DNA of 64,000 nucleotides, from the NCBI GenBank assembly GCA_029204225.1, contig CM055092.1, positions 82,661,543 to 82,725,542 on the forward strand, given 5' to 3'. Source of the stretch: Diphasiastrum complanatum. Its lineage: Eukaryota; Streptophyta; Lycopodiopsida; Lycopodiales; Lycopodiaceae. A program made the translations under genes and the position numbers. The notes beneath the pieces are model-generated. The model made no database searches. It had not been told where the DNA came from and was given only the letters and a program-made list of their open reading frames with translations. How positions within the stretch are numbered: position 1 is the stretch's first letter; every line of letters starts with the position of its first letter. Positions 42,687 to 54,530 of this stretch are shown piece by piece.

Positions 42687-45112
42687 ATTTGTCTGAATTC
42701 CAAATCTATGCACACAAGTAGTAATTTATATGACATAACAGTCTTCCAAAAGAATAACTTATGCTGGAAAGAATCATATAAATAGTCTGATGTCTTATAA
42801 GAAATTAATAAAAAGTAAAGGATTAATTAAGAAAGTGAGAAATAGATTTGAGGGCCTCTGATTTTGTAAATAATGAGATATCATATTAGGATCTAGATTA
42901 AGCCTCAAAATTTCTCAAAATACCCCACATTTCATCGAATGGTTTTCTTCTTTCCCATATTGCGACTAGGTACTAAAACACCCCATTGATCATCAGATCT
43001 TTATAGTCCTAAAATTTCCTTTCCAAAATTACTGATGTCTCATACCACCAACTTTTCCTTCCAAAAAATCCTTAACCCCCTTATCTGATATTCTAGAGAT
43101 CCACTGATCATCTAGTTGTCCTATAATCACTATAGGATATTATCTCTTGTTTCCAAAACACTAGAGAATCCCATTTATTTGGATGACTGACATGCCTATC
43201 AGATGGATACTCAAAATCCACATCTGATTATGTGACTTAGACAGAAGAATTAACATGGTTCAATATTTCATCCTGATCCTTTCTGGTTTAGGGTTTAGGG
43301 TTCAAACCCCTACTGATGCATCCAATCTAGGGACAAGCTTCTGTCAACTAACAGATCCAATGTAATCCACGTATCATATTCCACTTCTAACATCACAATT
43401 AACATTCAAAACTGCGGATAACTCAATGGTTACAAAGATATCAGTTACGAATTTAACTGAATGAATTCTAACCAGGAAACTAATAGCTAGTATTAAGCAA
43501 TTATTTACAAGGATTACCAAAATCCTAACTGCGAAATACATTTCTTTATCACACTTACTATTTTTGATGTCCACTCTTCGTCCCTCCTTAGAATTTTCAG
43601 TTCCCTGAAAATCTATTTCAACTAAGGTACCAAGAAGACATAATGACATTAGTGAATGTTTAAAAACCTTATTACTGTAGGAAAAAGACTAAAACAATTT
43701 CATTTTCGTCCTATATCTGGACTGAATATCTGATATATCAAAAATTATTTACCAGTATGTTAAACAGTACTCGTCTGATCTTTTGAATATAATTCACCAT
43801 AGGATTTTACTGAAAATGAAATCCGTTATGTAATTCCTATTATTAAAAATTTTCAATAAAATTGGACGGTTTTTTTTATTTATTGACTGGTTTGGCATTA
43901 CTCCGTTAATATTGACAAAACCTATCCAAACGTAGAATATGCAATTACATGAACCCACCAATACGATTTTAGTAATTCTTGAACCGTATCCTGTCAAATT
44001 TACTGACTAGATAAAGAATACTATTGCCACTCATTCAATCTGGTCATTTCATATTGTTTGACGATTTTAATTCAAATTTAACGAGTATCTTGCACAAACG
44101 TTCACTTGATTGATTTCTATCGATCAACATCGATTAGAAAACTTATCAGACAAAAAATTGATTTCCAATTTTTACCAAATTGAAATTCAACAAAAAAAAG
44201 AAAAAATTCAAATTTTAACTTTCAATCTGGGAGTTCCCAACTCCAAAGTTAAAAAATGACAGCACTATCAAAACTATCGGCAATTCATTGCGGTTCCTTT
44301 TGTCAATTTTAGCTTATCTATCACCGCAAAATAATTTAGACTTAATGAAAACATTGTGTCAATTCTGACTGAAAAACTCAGTTTGATCAATTCACTAATC
44401 TAAACTGATTCCATAGATAACAAAAAAATGACCAAAATTTTGATTTACTCAATTTTGCTTTATTTTACGTAACTCGAAAATTCTGACAAAAATACTGTTA
44501 GTATAAAAGACAATCGGAATCGAAAAAATTGAAACATTGTTCGATTTCTAATGTTACTAACCCAATGTCAAACTGGCATGCAAAGCACACTACATCAGCC
44601 ACAAACGTCATTCCGGAATTTTTTACGTAAACTTCAATTTTACGGAATTTGTCAGCCATTAACACAGAATTGTGACACAACTATCAGAGCACATGCGCAT
44701 GACCACTCAAATCGATTGTAAATCCCCCATCTATGTCAGAATCACTCTGAGAATCAGCATGCAACTAAGCCACACTCAAAAAAATCATTCAATAATTCAT
44801 TCATCTTTGCAAACACACAAATGTATACAACATCGCATTCTTTATATCAGCATAATAACAACTTATTATTATTCTAATATCCATTTTTTGATATCAGTGT
44901 TTGTAAATTCATATTTGAATATTATTTATTTGAGATCAACACATTTAAATCTAATTCAAATGCATCATAATTTGACGTAATGATCATTTCATTATTAGCT
45001 TGAACTTATTTGCAACTCAAATAAAAATCTCATTTACTCCTAGATTAATCATAGAACCATTTTTTTATGAGCATATTATTCATTATAGATCTTTTTTTGT
45101 TTTAAAATACAA
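42687..45112 (+). repeat. AT-rich dispersed repeat, copy 2 (about 2.4 kb)
   Basis: It matches 2557-4635 on the same strand. Copy 2 has two blocks absent from copy 1, about 185 bp at 43450-43635 and about 190 bp at 44600-44790. Copy 1 has aataagcttcaaagcc where copy 2 has telomere-like repeats (43285-43302). The TATA-like 'gtataaaaga' is at about 44512. No coding sequence was found. Confidence 0.75.
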
Positions 45113-46257
45113 TTTAATTTTGCCACACGTGATCAACTCTTGGAGTTATAGATAGTTGTACCATAGTTTTATCAAGCTAAATTTGAGAACTGTGAAATTG
45201 GCAAATATTAGCTTGATAAACATATAGTTTATTGTACATTTGTAATCCACATCTGTGTGAGCATGTTTGCATGTGTGAGGAATAGGCCTAGGTAGTTAGG
45301 TACTAATCATAAGAGTTAGATAGGAAGTCTGGTCAAGTTTCCTAGAATACAGGAGCTACCTCCAAAAATCAAGGAAGTTGGTGTTGATCTAGCTTCCATA
45401 GATGGTATACCTAATGGTTAGGTCAAATTGACTTGTGTAGGTCACCCTAAAGAATTTTTGGTACCTGAAAATATGATGCACCTGATTAGCCAACCAAGGA
45501 TAGTATCCTCCTTGTACTTGCATTTATCATTCAATCAATGTGGGAGAGATCGTGATTTTGGAGCACCTAACAATTTTGAGTTTTACACCATTTGGCTTGA
45601 GATTATTTTATGTGAATCCAATCCAAACTTAGTTAAGTTAATTCTCTATTACTAGGTTGTACTATAGACGTTGTGTGGTATTTTGATCAGAATTAGATAG
45701 TTCTTCCTTGATTAGATCAAAATTGTCAATCTAGATCAAATCTTTAAAGAAAAAATGGACAAAAAGATAGTCTTATAAGAAATGACACGTAGGAGAGAGA
45801 TAAATAGATAAAAGTAATCAAAATAAAGTATTTTTCACTTCTATGTGCATCTGCTCACACTATTTTCAATGCAAACCATTCGAACTACTGTAGTTACATC
45901 AGAAAAATGCTTAACCACAATTCAAACGTCAAAATACTTCCCTCCCAAAATCTAGAATATTTCAATGAACAATATGAAACGTTTCGTTCGAGATTTGACT
46001 GTTTTTTGTTTCTGGTTAGCACTTGGGTTGGTCGAGATGGTAACGGAGTGGCGATTGGATTGAGATGGTGATGGAGGGAGGTGCAGACGATGGGTAAATT
46101 GTGCATAGAGGAGGATGTTGAAAGATCTGAGATTGTATGTAGGACATGTGGAGGGTGGTTACAGGTCGTTATGGGCTGTGAATAGATCTTGAAATGTACT
46201 ACGTTTCTTGGATGGATTTGATCAGGGGTAGTGTTGTAGCATTGATTATTTCAAAAT
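45113..46257. other. Unassigned stretch, possibly LTR-like
   Basis: No gene recognised. Around 45120-45280 there are CAC(A/G)TG-rich words (ccacacgtg, gtgtgagcatg, gcatgtgtgagg) like those in the copia LTRs of this window. ORFs 45428-45655 and 45894-46106 have no domain. Confidence 0.35.
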
Positions 46258-49200
46258 TTTGAAACTACGACATATTCAGCTTCGCATGAGGATTGAGCCA
46301 CCAAGGTTTGTTTCTTGCATGTCCAGCTGATTGCTGCTCCACACACAATCGAACATCCTCCTATCACGGACTTGTTGTCGTCTATGCAGCTCGCCCAACT
46401 TGCATCACTGTAGTGTTGCAGTTCGAATCATTTGCCTTCGTCTGCTTTGTAGGTTAATCCCATGTTTTGGATACCCTTCAGATATTGCAGAATTTGCGTC
46501 ACCATTTGCCAATGTGCCATGCCAAGATTCGAAGAGAATTGGCTTAAAGCATAGACAGAGAAGGCCAAATCAAGTCTGGTATAGATTGTGAGGTACATCA
46601 GACTACCAATCAAATTTTGGTGGGGTATACCTTCCATTTTCTATCTCTCATCATTTGTATTCGGACAATCATGTTTCATTAGTCTAGCTCCAGCTATCAT
46701 TGGTGTGGCTTTTTCTTTGCAGTCCATCATTCGGTACTGCTTCAATACTTTATGGGCGTATTCTGACTAACTCATATGCATTTCTCTTCTGATTCAATTT
46801 CTTCTGATTTTCAGACCAAGTCATTTTGTTGCTTCTCCTAGATCTGTGATTTCCTAACTTTTAGAAATTTGACTCTTCATTTTCTTGATTAGCATCAAGG
46901 AATTTTTCATCATTAGAGAGTCATCTACAAATATAGTCAGAATCACAAAAAAAATTTCTACTTCCTTTATATAGACATTACAGTCTGGTTGTGTAGGAAT
47001 GTAATCTAGAGACTTTAGAAGACCATCGATCTTCTTATACCAAGATCGTGATGTCTGCTTTAGACCATAAATGCATCGTTGCACACGACAAACATATTGT
47101 CGATTGTCGGGGTCTTTGAATCCTTTAGGCTGCTTCATGAAGATTTCTTCTTTTAGATCTCCGTGGAGAAAGACTGTCTTTAAATTAATTTGGTGAATTT
47201 TCAGATTGTATTGAGTTGCGTATGCAAGGAGCAGTCGAATGTTTGTCATTTTCACCATTGGTGAATACGTGTCGAAGTAATCGATGACGTACCTTTGTTT
47301 GTAGCATTTCACGACAAGCCTTGCTTTGTATTGTCCGACAGTGCCATCTGACTTGATTTTTCTTTAATAGACCCATTTACAATCGATGATCGGGCAGTGG
47401 CTCTAGTGTCCATGCATCATTTTGCCTCATTGATTCGATTTCTTTTGACATTGCCTGCTTCCATAATTCACTTTTTGGACTGTAGATAGCTTCTTGATAT
47501 GTTGTTGGCTCTTCATTGAAGTTGCAATATTCGAACTCTGTTTCTTCACTCCTTTGAAGGTTGTCACTGTATCATTCTGGAGGTCTTATTTGTCTTGTCG
47601 ACCTTTTGGGTTCGATTCATTGTTGTTCAAATGTCTCTTCTTCGTCTGGTTAATCTTCGGCTTCCTGCTACTCTGGGGTATGGGGCTCGACATTTTGATT
47701 TGATGTTTGCCCTTGATTTCTCTTTCGAATCAGCAGTAGTGTGAAGATCACATGTCCCTTTTCTTCCTTCAATCTAGGGAATGTGGACTCGTTGAACTTC
47801 ACATCTCTACTCGACACGACTTTCTTTGTGGTTGGGTTGTAGAGTCTGTAGACTTGTGATCTATTCGAGTATCCGACCATGATTGTCTGCTCCACGACTT
47901 TCGTCAAGCTTGGTTCTTTGTTTCTTTGGGATGTGCTTGTATGCTGCACATCCAAATACACGCACATATGATAGATCAGACTTTCTACCTATCCACATTT
48001 CGTACGGTGTTTTGTTTTCCAAGGCTGTCGTTGTTGATCTGTTCTACAGGTGTACTGTTGTAGCTATTGCCTCAGCCCAAAATTGACTTGGCAAACGAGC
48101 CTATGCCATCATGCATCTGGCTCCTTCCACTAGTGTCCTATTTCTTCGTTCTGCAACACCATTATATTCGGGTGTGTATGCAGGAGTGAATTGATGCTCT
48201 ATTCCTTGTTCTTGGTAGAATCTTGAAAATTTTGTGCTCTTGTACTCACCTCCGTTATCAGACCTAATGATCTGAATCTTCTTCAAGGTGTGTCTTTCTG
48301 CGAATGCCACAAACTTCTTGAAAGAGTCAAACACTTCATATTTTTTCTTCAAGTAATAGATCGTGTCATCCGGTTGTAGTCATCAATGAATGTCAAGAAA
48401 TACCTCGATCTTGAGAGCACATCAACTTTCATCGGTCCACAGATATCTGAGTGGACGAGCTCTTTAGCTCTTCTTCCCTCATGTACGAATGGATTCCGAT
48501 TCTTTTTAGTCTTTCTAACAGGCACATTCTTCTGTGCCAGAGTTCATCTTGGTTTTTTGATGCATTTAGTATGCTATCAAAATTGTTGATTATATTGGCT
48601 TGGTAGAGATTGCCTTTTCTGCATCCAACTATCAGCAACTTTTTCATTGTTTTCTCGATCATCCGGCATACATTGCCATCGAATAGAACTCGATTTCCAA
48701 GATATGCCATCTTGTAAATTGATAGTAGGTCTTTTCTTAATGAGGGTACGTAGAGTGCTCATGGAAGCTCTGCTTGTCCCGATAGTGTTCGAAGTTGTAG
48801 AGTTCCGATGCCCTTGACATCGTGTCGGCTCCCATCGCCTAGAATCACTGCCCTATCGCTTTCGAGTTCTCTATAATTGATGAATATTCTCTTGTTGCAA
48901 GTAATGTGTGAGATTGCTCCTGAATCAATGACTACATCGCAGTCTTGTTCAGTGTAGCTTGTCGAGGCTTCATCGAGTATCGTGAAGGCCTCATCATTTT
49001 TATCTACATCCCTCGATGACTTCACAACATTTTCCTTATCAGCTTTGTTTTTTCTTTTCGGGTTAAATCTGCAGTCATATGCAGAATGTCCCTTCTTCTT
49101 ATAGTGCATGCAAGGTATTGTCGGGTTAAATCAGCATTTGTTAGTTGCATGTCCCGGCTTGTGACAGTGATCACAGGAGGATGTTTGCTAGTTGTCGTTG

Positions 49201-49508
49201 CCTCTGCTCGAAGAATTTGTATTCACCTTATCGAATCTGGGTCTGGGTTTGTTCTTCTTCTTTTCCTTTGTGAAAAGGGCCTTCTCCTGGTCACTCTTTC
49301 CTTCTCCTTTGTCCCTCATTAGTCTCTCATCAACGACAAGACTGATTGCTCTCTCAAATGTCATATTTGGTAGGCTCAGTATGAGCATTCTTAATGGTTG
49401 ATAGGACGCAGGTAGGGATTTCATGAAGTACACCAGTTGTTGTGGTGTTGGGACCTGGTGTCCCTGCCCAGATGCAGCGAGTTGAGCGAAGACTGATTTT
49501 CTCAACAT
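46258..49508 (-). pseudogene. Near-full-length copia gag-pol pseudogene
   Basis: From high to low coordinates the minus strand gives: gag (49508-49188); CCHC knuckle remnant HYKKKGHSAYDC and protease VIDSGAISHIT (49109-48759); pre-integrase (48710-48429); integrase RSDNGGEY...NGVAERRNRTL (48352-48101); the integrase C-terminal part GYSNRSQVYRLYNPTTKKVV (47967-47668); RT with KTVFLHGDLKEEIFMKQPKGF and FVDD for YVDD (47312-46854); a link with LIGSLMYLT (46637-46428); and RNase H YSDASWASCIDD...SSCEAEY (to 46258). The parts are in different frames with stops between, so it is dead. No matching LTR is found on either side. Confidence 0.9.
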
Positions 49509-50098
49509 GCTAATCCACTTTCTTCTTCATGTTCAAAGTTGTCATCTGTCGCAAACAATTCACGAAAGATGAAAATGTCACGAAGAGACAAGTGTCACGA
49601 ACAATTTGTGAAACACAAAACTGAGACGAAGAGATAGAATGTAGTGAACAATTCGCGAACAGAATTTATTCGACCCTGAAAACAGAGCGTCTATTTGAGT
49701 ATCAACCGTCGTAAATGGTTAGATATCTACTGTTACTGTTACAGAAATAAAAGGCCAAAAGACCTGTCCTGTAGCAATATAAATACATGTGCACTACTCG
49801 TTGTAACTCATCAATCAAAGACACAACAACGAGATAAGACAACAAGAGATGTATATTGATGAATCAGATTCATAGTTATAAAAATTTGTTTTTGATCGAT
49901 AGTTTCTTATTGTCTAAATTGTCTTAAGTTGTCTCTTACTTCCGCATATTATTTTTGCACGCATATTCAATCAAGACAAACATTGTTCTATTAGTACATA
50001 GATCAGATACAGACCCGATTGAAGACACTCATATTAGTTTGATTTATTCAAACTTTCATCATGTTCTTTGTGGAGGAATATTTACTATTTTTCCTATA
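49509..50098 (+). repeat. Family E LTR, copy 2
   Basis: It is homologous to about 9360-9965, with three dyads of the TGTCGCGAACAATTCGCGAA type (49547, 49593, 49640). It ends ttttcctata one base before a primer-binding site. It lies head to head with the copia pseudogene at 46258-49508, so it belongs to the plus-strand remnant at 50279. Confidence 0.75.
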
Positions 50099-50099
50099 G

Positions 50100-50209
50100 T
50101 GGTATCAGAACTTACGAAATTAAATTTGATACAGTGGTATCAAAGTACACAGGTTCAAAGCTAATATAGTGATATCAGAATGAATCCGAGTCGATACAGT
50201 GGTATCTTC
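50100..50209 (+). repeat. Iterated primer-binding-site motif (four copies)
   Basis: TGGTATC-like words start at 50100, 50135, 50170 (tgatatc) and 50200, spaced 35, 35 and 30 bp, each after a (c/t)ag. Only the first abuts the LTR. The unit looks like a short tandem amplification of the LTR-proximal leader. Confidence 0.75.
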
Positions 50210-50278
50210 GCACCCCTCTCAGCATTCTTCATACATCCATCAGCAAGCCGCTATTTGGAGTGATTCAAAAAATTAGAA

Positions 50279-50924
50279 GATGTCGTCCATCATCAATATT
50301 CAAGCTAAGCTCACTACGATCTTGGACCCAGAAGGTTCAAACTACTTGATTTGGAAATCGAACACTTCACTCTTATTGAAGGGCAAAGGTCTATAGCAAT
50401 GGGTAGAACCAATAGAGAAGAAGCCAGTAGCTACTCCTGGCAAAGAACTTTGGGAATGGAGTTTAAACACGCACACGAAGACTGCATCCTACACACCTCG
50501 GCACAATGGAATAGCTGAACGAAGGAATCGTACACTTATGAAAGCTGCAAGGTGTATGATGGCTCATGTGAAAGCACCAAAACAGTTGTGGGCAGAAGCA
50601 GAGGCTACATCAAATTATCTTCAGAATCATATTCTGAAATCTCGAATACTGGATAAAACTCCTCATGAGATATGGTGGAAGACGAAGCCAAATCTAGCAC
50701 ATTTTTAGACATTTGGATGCGCAGTGTATATGCACATACCAGATAAAGTGAGAAAGAAACTCGATGAAAAGATAGGACAAGATTTTCTGGTAGGATTCGA
50801 GTTACAGTCATCATATTATCGTGTCTATGTACCCGAAACTGGCAGGATAAAAGTTGTTTGAGATGTTAAATTCGATGAGTCGAAATACATAGCAGACAGT
50901 GATCTAGTCGGCTATGAAACAATG
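50279..50924 (+). pseudogene. Internally deleted copia (gag start joined to integrase C-terminal half)
   Basis: The frame from 50279 begins MSSIINIQAKLTTILDPEG-SNYLIWKSNTSLLL, a copia gag start, and breaks at about 50395 (stop). Near 50490 it jumps to YTPRHNGIAERRNRTLMKAARCMMA, the integrase region with the catalytic Glu, then PHEIWWKTKPN, a stop, TFGCAVYMHIPDKVRKK, and VKFDESKYI. Protease, the integrase DD residues, RT and RNase H are gone. It sits after LTR E copy 2, so it is probably the body of that element. Confidence 0.85.
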
Positions 50925-51363
50925 TGAGGCTCTAATAATAGTATCTACTCTAACGTAATAATAATGTATGCACTCTACTCTTTTCCATATATGCTAAAAT
51001 TTGAACAATGAACTGTCAAATGAATGACTCTATGATAATCTGATACACGAGTACTTCTTGTAATAAAGAATCACATGTGATTGAGTTTAACACCATTGCA
51101 AGATTACGATACTGCTTGAAAGAGGTTGCACTACCATTAATTCATCACTTTTGGTTTTGAATCAGGAGTACGTAAGCAGGGTTTTGCTTGAAGCAGTGGG
51201 AGATGGGTGGCTCACAAGAAATTACTTCACCTTAGGTAACCCTCTTTACTTTATATACACAACCTATGCACTAAAAAGCAGCAGGTCGACTACAGTAATA
51301 CTGGAGTCACATTAGTTTTAGTTTTGATATGTTTCGGCGGTCATTTGTTCCATGTGTGATCAG
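50925..51363. other. Spacer with possible expansin exon 1 remnant
   Basis: Mostly AT-rich and featureless. About 51180-51234 (ggagatgggtggctcacaag... before ggtaac) could be the end of expansin exon 1, followed by a donor-like gtaac, but the residues are not conserved enough to be sure. Confidence 0.3.
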
Positions 51364-52292
51364 ATGAAGACGCATGCGGATATGGCAACCTCTACATGCA
51401 GGGTTAAACAAATACAGCAGCATTAAGCCCCGTACTATTCAAAGAAGGCGCCTCTTGTGGAGGATGCTACGAAATCAAGTGCCGGAACGACACTCAGTGT
51501 TGCAATGCTGGGAATCTGTCCGTAACAATTACAGTCACTAATAACTGTTCTCCACCCGACGATGATTACTACCTGTTCTACGATGCACATTTCAATATGT
51601 CAAAGCCGGCGTTCTCTCAAATCTCTTCCAGGCGTGCAGGATACGTCCCTGTACTCTATCGCAGGTACCAATTACTACTTTTTATCCTCTGTAGGTATAT
51701 GCCTCGCATTTTATGAGACTGTGTGACATCATACGCACAACCTTAGACCACGCTTTCCACTACAATAATTTTTTGGCCTGTTCATATTTTGTCTATTCCT
51801 TGATATTTGATCTTTCTGTCATTTGTTATGAATTGAATTCATGAGTTCTAAGTTGGGACTGTGCACGCTTATAGAGCTAGAACATAACCAGACGAATATG
51901 AAAGTTTAGAAAGAAATTAATTAAGAAAGTACCAATCGACGTTTGACTTCAGAACTCGCTATAAGCTTATGATTGATCCATGTAGGGTGCCATGCAAGAA
52001 GCAAGGAGGCATCCAATTCACTCTCAACGGCAATCGACAGCTCAACCTTGTGCTTGTCAGCAATGTAGCTGGAGAAGGCGAAGTATCCGCTATGTCTGTT
52101 AAGGGAAGGCAAATGGGCTGGATTAGCAAGAAACGTAACTGGGGACAAAACTAGGTATCCCACACAGCGCTGGTAGGCCAAAGCCTCTCATTTAAGGTCA
52201 CTACAAGTGATGGGAAGCAAGCTACCACCTATAATGTTGTTCCTTCAAATTGGCAATTCGGCCAAACTTTCAGTGGAAATCAGATTTACTGA
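51364..52292 (+). pseudogene. Alpha-expansin pseudogene (two conserved exons, two stops)
   Basis: Alpha-expansins are secreted proteins that loosen cell walls. Exon 2 (about 51364-51664) reads DACGYGNLYMQG, a stop (51405-51407), then TNTAALSPVLF, GASCGGCYEIKC, VTVTNNC and HFNMSKPAF, RAGYVPVLYRR. A GT...AG intron (51665-51985) splits the Arg codon as in plant EXPA genes. Exon 3 (51986-52292) reads VPCKKQGGIQFTLNG, NLVLVSNVAGEG, KRNWGQN, a stop where Trp is usual (52152-52154), GQSLSFKVTTSDG and NWQFGQTFSGNQIY. The HFD motif is HFN, so the key Asp is lost. No signal peptide exon was found. It is dead, but the decay is light. Confidence 0.9.
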
Positions 52293-52414
52293 TGGACCTG
52301 AAACTCGATACACGCTCGAAACCTAGAACTAGATATGACTTTTGATCTTTGAGATTGAGTGATTTTGTTATTGTCACTCCGTTTTTTGCAATGATACTAA
52401 AAAAAATTTGTCCT
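52293..52414. other. Short spacer after the expansin pseudogene
   Basis: About 120 bp of AT-rich DNA without features; it leads into the left arm of the gypsy inverted repeat. Confidence 0.4.
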
Positions 52415-52990
52415 TATCATCTATGCAATGAATAGCAACAAATAGCAACCCTTTCATTGGTATGCAAAAATTTTGAACCCCTACGTAATTACAACGTTAC
52501 AACAAATGTTATGTCTTTTTATCATGAAGCTCCATCGTCGCGTGGATTTTTCCATAGCTTAATCGTTGAAACATGGATGATTTATGTGAGGAATAATTAC
52601 TAGTATCAATGCATCCTTACTAACAATAGGCTATGAAACTGTCGTGTCACAAGGCTATTAGCATTAATAAAATTGTGAGTAGAGCTGTCATCAAATAAAA
52701 TACTCACATGTTGGTTGCCTACGAACCCACTCATACGAATGAGGTCGTGAGGTCCAAACACTGCAATATTAAAACAACAATTTCTACATATAGTTTCATC
52801 TGTAAAAGGATACATCAATACAAGAAATAGAAGAATTACCTGGAGTCTTGAAAAAGTGGCCTCCTTTCTTCGTCTCTTTGCATGCCATGCCCTCCATGTC
52901 AGTCCTCATAGGACTTGGAGCTTGGGTAACATCCATAGGGGTGTCCATGGCAACAACAAAGTGTAGAAAAAAGCTAGAAAGTTTCTTCAT
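52415..52990 (-). pseudogene. Gypsy protease fragment
   Basis: The minus frame 52818-52606 reads MSGFVGNQHVSILFDDSSTHNFIN, the Ty3/gypsy aspartic protease with the usual DSGSTHNFI motif changed to DDSSTHNFI. A Lys-rich, Met-rich stretch upstream (52990-52796) may be the end of gag. The outer part, 52415-52667, is repeated in inverted form at 53573-53820, which is the same protease region of a second, plus-strand copy. Confidence 0.75.
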
Positions 52991-53572
52991 GCAACATATA
53001 ACAGTCTGAACAAAGTGGTTAGGTGGAGGAAGGGGCTCCCCATAACCAAGAGCAATAGCATCATGGAACCATCTTGTGGACTACACCATCAAAAAGGCCT
53101 CGTTAGCCATAAAATACAAGTAAACGTAAAGGTTTGGTACTACTCCGGCCAAAAGGTAGTCGGGTTGGCATCAGTACCGAATACCATAAAGCGAAGCAAG
53201 TTTTAGAACACCCAGCTGTTATCTGCCACCATCCCACAAAACAAACTGCACAAATTAACTACGTGAGGAAGACAAATGTCATAGCTGAGCATCCTTTGTT
53301 ATCCATGTCCGAAACAAGATTCACTACTTTATCAGCTTGATTGCAAATAATTTTTTTTTTTACATAGGAAAAGAGTTACTATATAGAATATTTAGACCGC
53401 CAAATTCCCTAGGTTGGGTGTGTAGGAAGTATTCATTTTAATCTAGGAAAACTTGGTTATTTTTAATATAGGAATTGAACAAAAGGTTCTTTTGCATGCA
53501 TTGTGAAATCTATGGAACATATGAAACAACCCATAGTCCAAAAAGAAATTGCAAAGCAAAGTAGATAGAGAA
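52991..53572. other. Spacer between inverted gypsy copies
   Basis: ORFs 53015-53206 and 53134-53340 have no domain. A T-rich run is at 53350-53361. Nothing else is supported. Confidence 0.35.
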
Positions 53573-54530
53573 TACGTTAATAGCCTTATGACACAACAAT
53601 GTTGTATCCTATTGTTAGTAATGATAATTTTGTACTAGTAATTATTCATGACATAAATCATCCATTTTCAATGATTAAGCTGTGGAAGAATCCCACATGA
53701 TGATTGAGCTTTGTATATGATGTAAAAAGAATTAGCATTTGGTGTAAGGTAAGTAGGTAGGAGCTCAAAATTGTTTGCATACCAATGAAATTGGTTGCTA
53801 TTGACTGCATAGACGAGAGATAATAGTCTTGGTGTAGAAGCTGTAGTTGGCAGCCGCACCAAGTGACCACAAGTATGTGGTTAGAATGGAAGCTGGTGGG
53901 GAGCAGCAGGTCTGGGACCAATTTGTCTCCCACATGCCATTGAAGATTCAAAACTATGTAGATAGCTTGTCTTTTCATATTATGAGTCTTGGTAAGGTAG
54001 ATTTAATCCGAGGCAAAGAATGGTTTTATGCTAGGCATGAGACGTTAAAGAAAGATTATGTTTCACATGGTATATATTTATTGCATAATGGTTTTATGGT
54101 TTGTCTTAAAGGCGATGAGCCTGATCTACCTTTTATAACTGCTCACGAGGCTAATAGATGTATTTTGAATTCTGAGTATCATTCGTATTTATGTTATTTG
54201 AAAGATGAATCATATGTGGATGCTTTTGTTACTCATAATTTTAATGCTGATGTATCGTCTTTCCCTAAAGCATTGTCTTTTTTTTATGTTAATTTAGAAT
54301 CAACACCTGAGGGCAAAATCCTTAAAAGACTTAGGGAGGAATATAGTAATATATTCCCTGAGCAGTTTCCTAAGGGGATGTTTCCAAAACTGGTTTTCAT
54401 TTTAGGTATGTCCATTACGAATTTTTAGTTTTACCCTTTGGTCTAACTAATGCCCCGACAACTTTCCAACAGATGATGAACGATATTCTTTGTGCATATC
54501 TAGGGAAGTTTCTCGTGCTATACAATACAA
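53573..54530 (+). pseudogene. Gypsy protease-to-RT fragment
   Basis: The plus strand starts in the protease region (53573-53820, with stops), continues through ORF 53847-54428 (193 codons), which reads SFHIMSLGKVDLIRGKEWF (the hydrophobic D-I-x-G-x-x-W type stretch after gypsy protease) and LREEYSNIFPEQFPKG (the usual entry to RT). It then drops a large part of RT and resumes in another frame with HYEFLVLPFGLTNAPTTFQQMMNDI (54405-54490), a core RT block. The F/YxDD motif is not reached. The ORF is retroelement, not a host gene. Confidence 0.85.

Noticed and set aside
43285-43302. True telomere or subtelomere
   Set aside because: Only about two and a half units, inside a dispersed repeat.
2557-45112. 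The two AT-rich repeats as the LTR pair of one giant element
   Set aside because: The DNA between them is mostly unrelated nested elements, edges show no TSD or shared LTR ends, and no PBS follows copy 1.
45428-45655. 75-codon plus ORF as a gene
   Set aside because: No recognisable domain and no splice or promoter context; left as unassigned.
53847-54428. 193-codon ORF as a host gene
   Set aside because: It contains gypsy sequence between protease and RT (GKVDLIRGKEWF, IFPEQFPKG) and is followed by RT residues in another frame, so it is retroelement debris.
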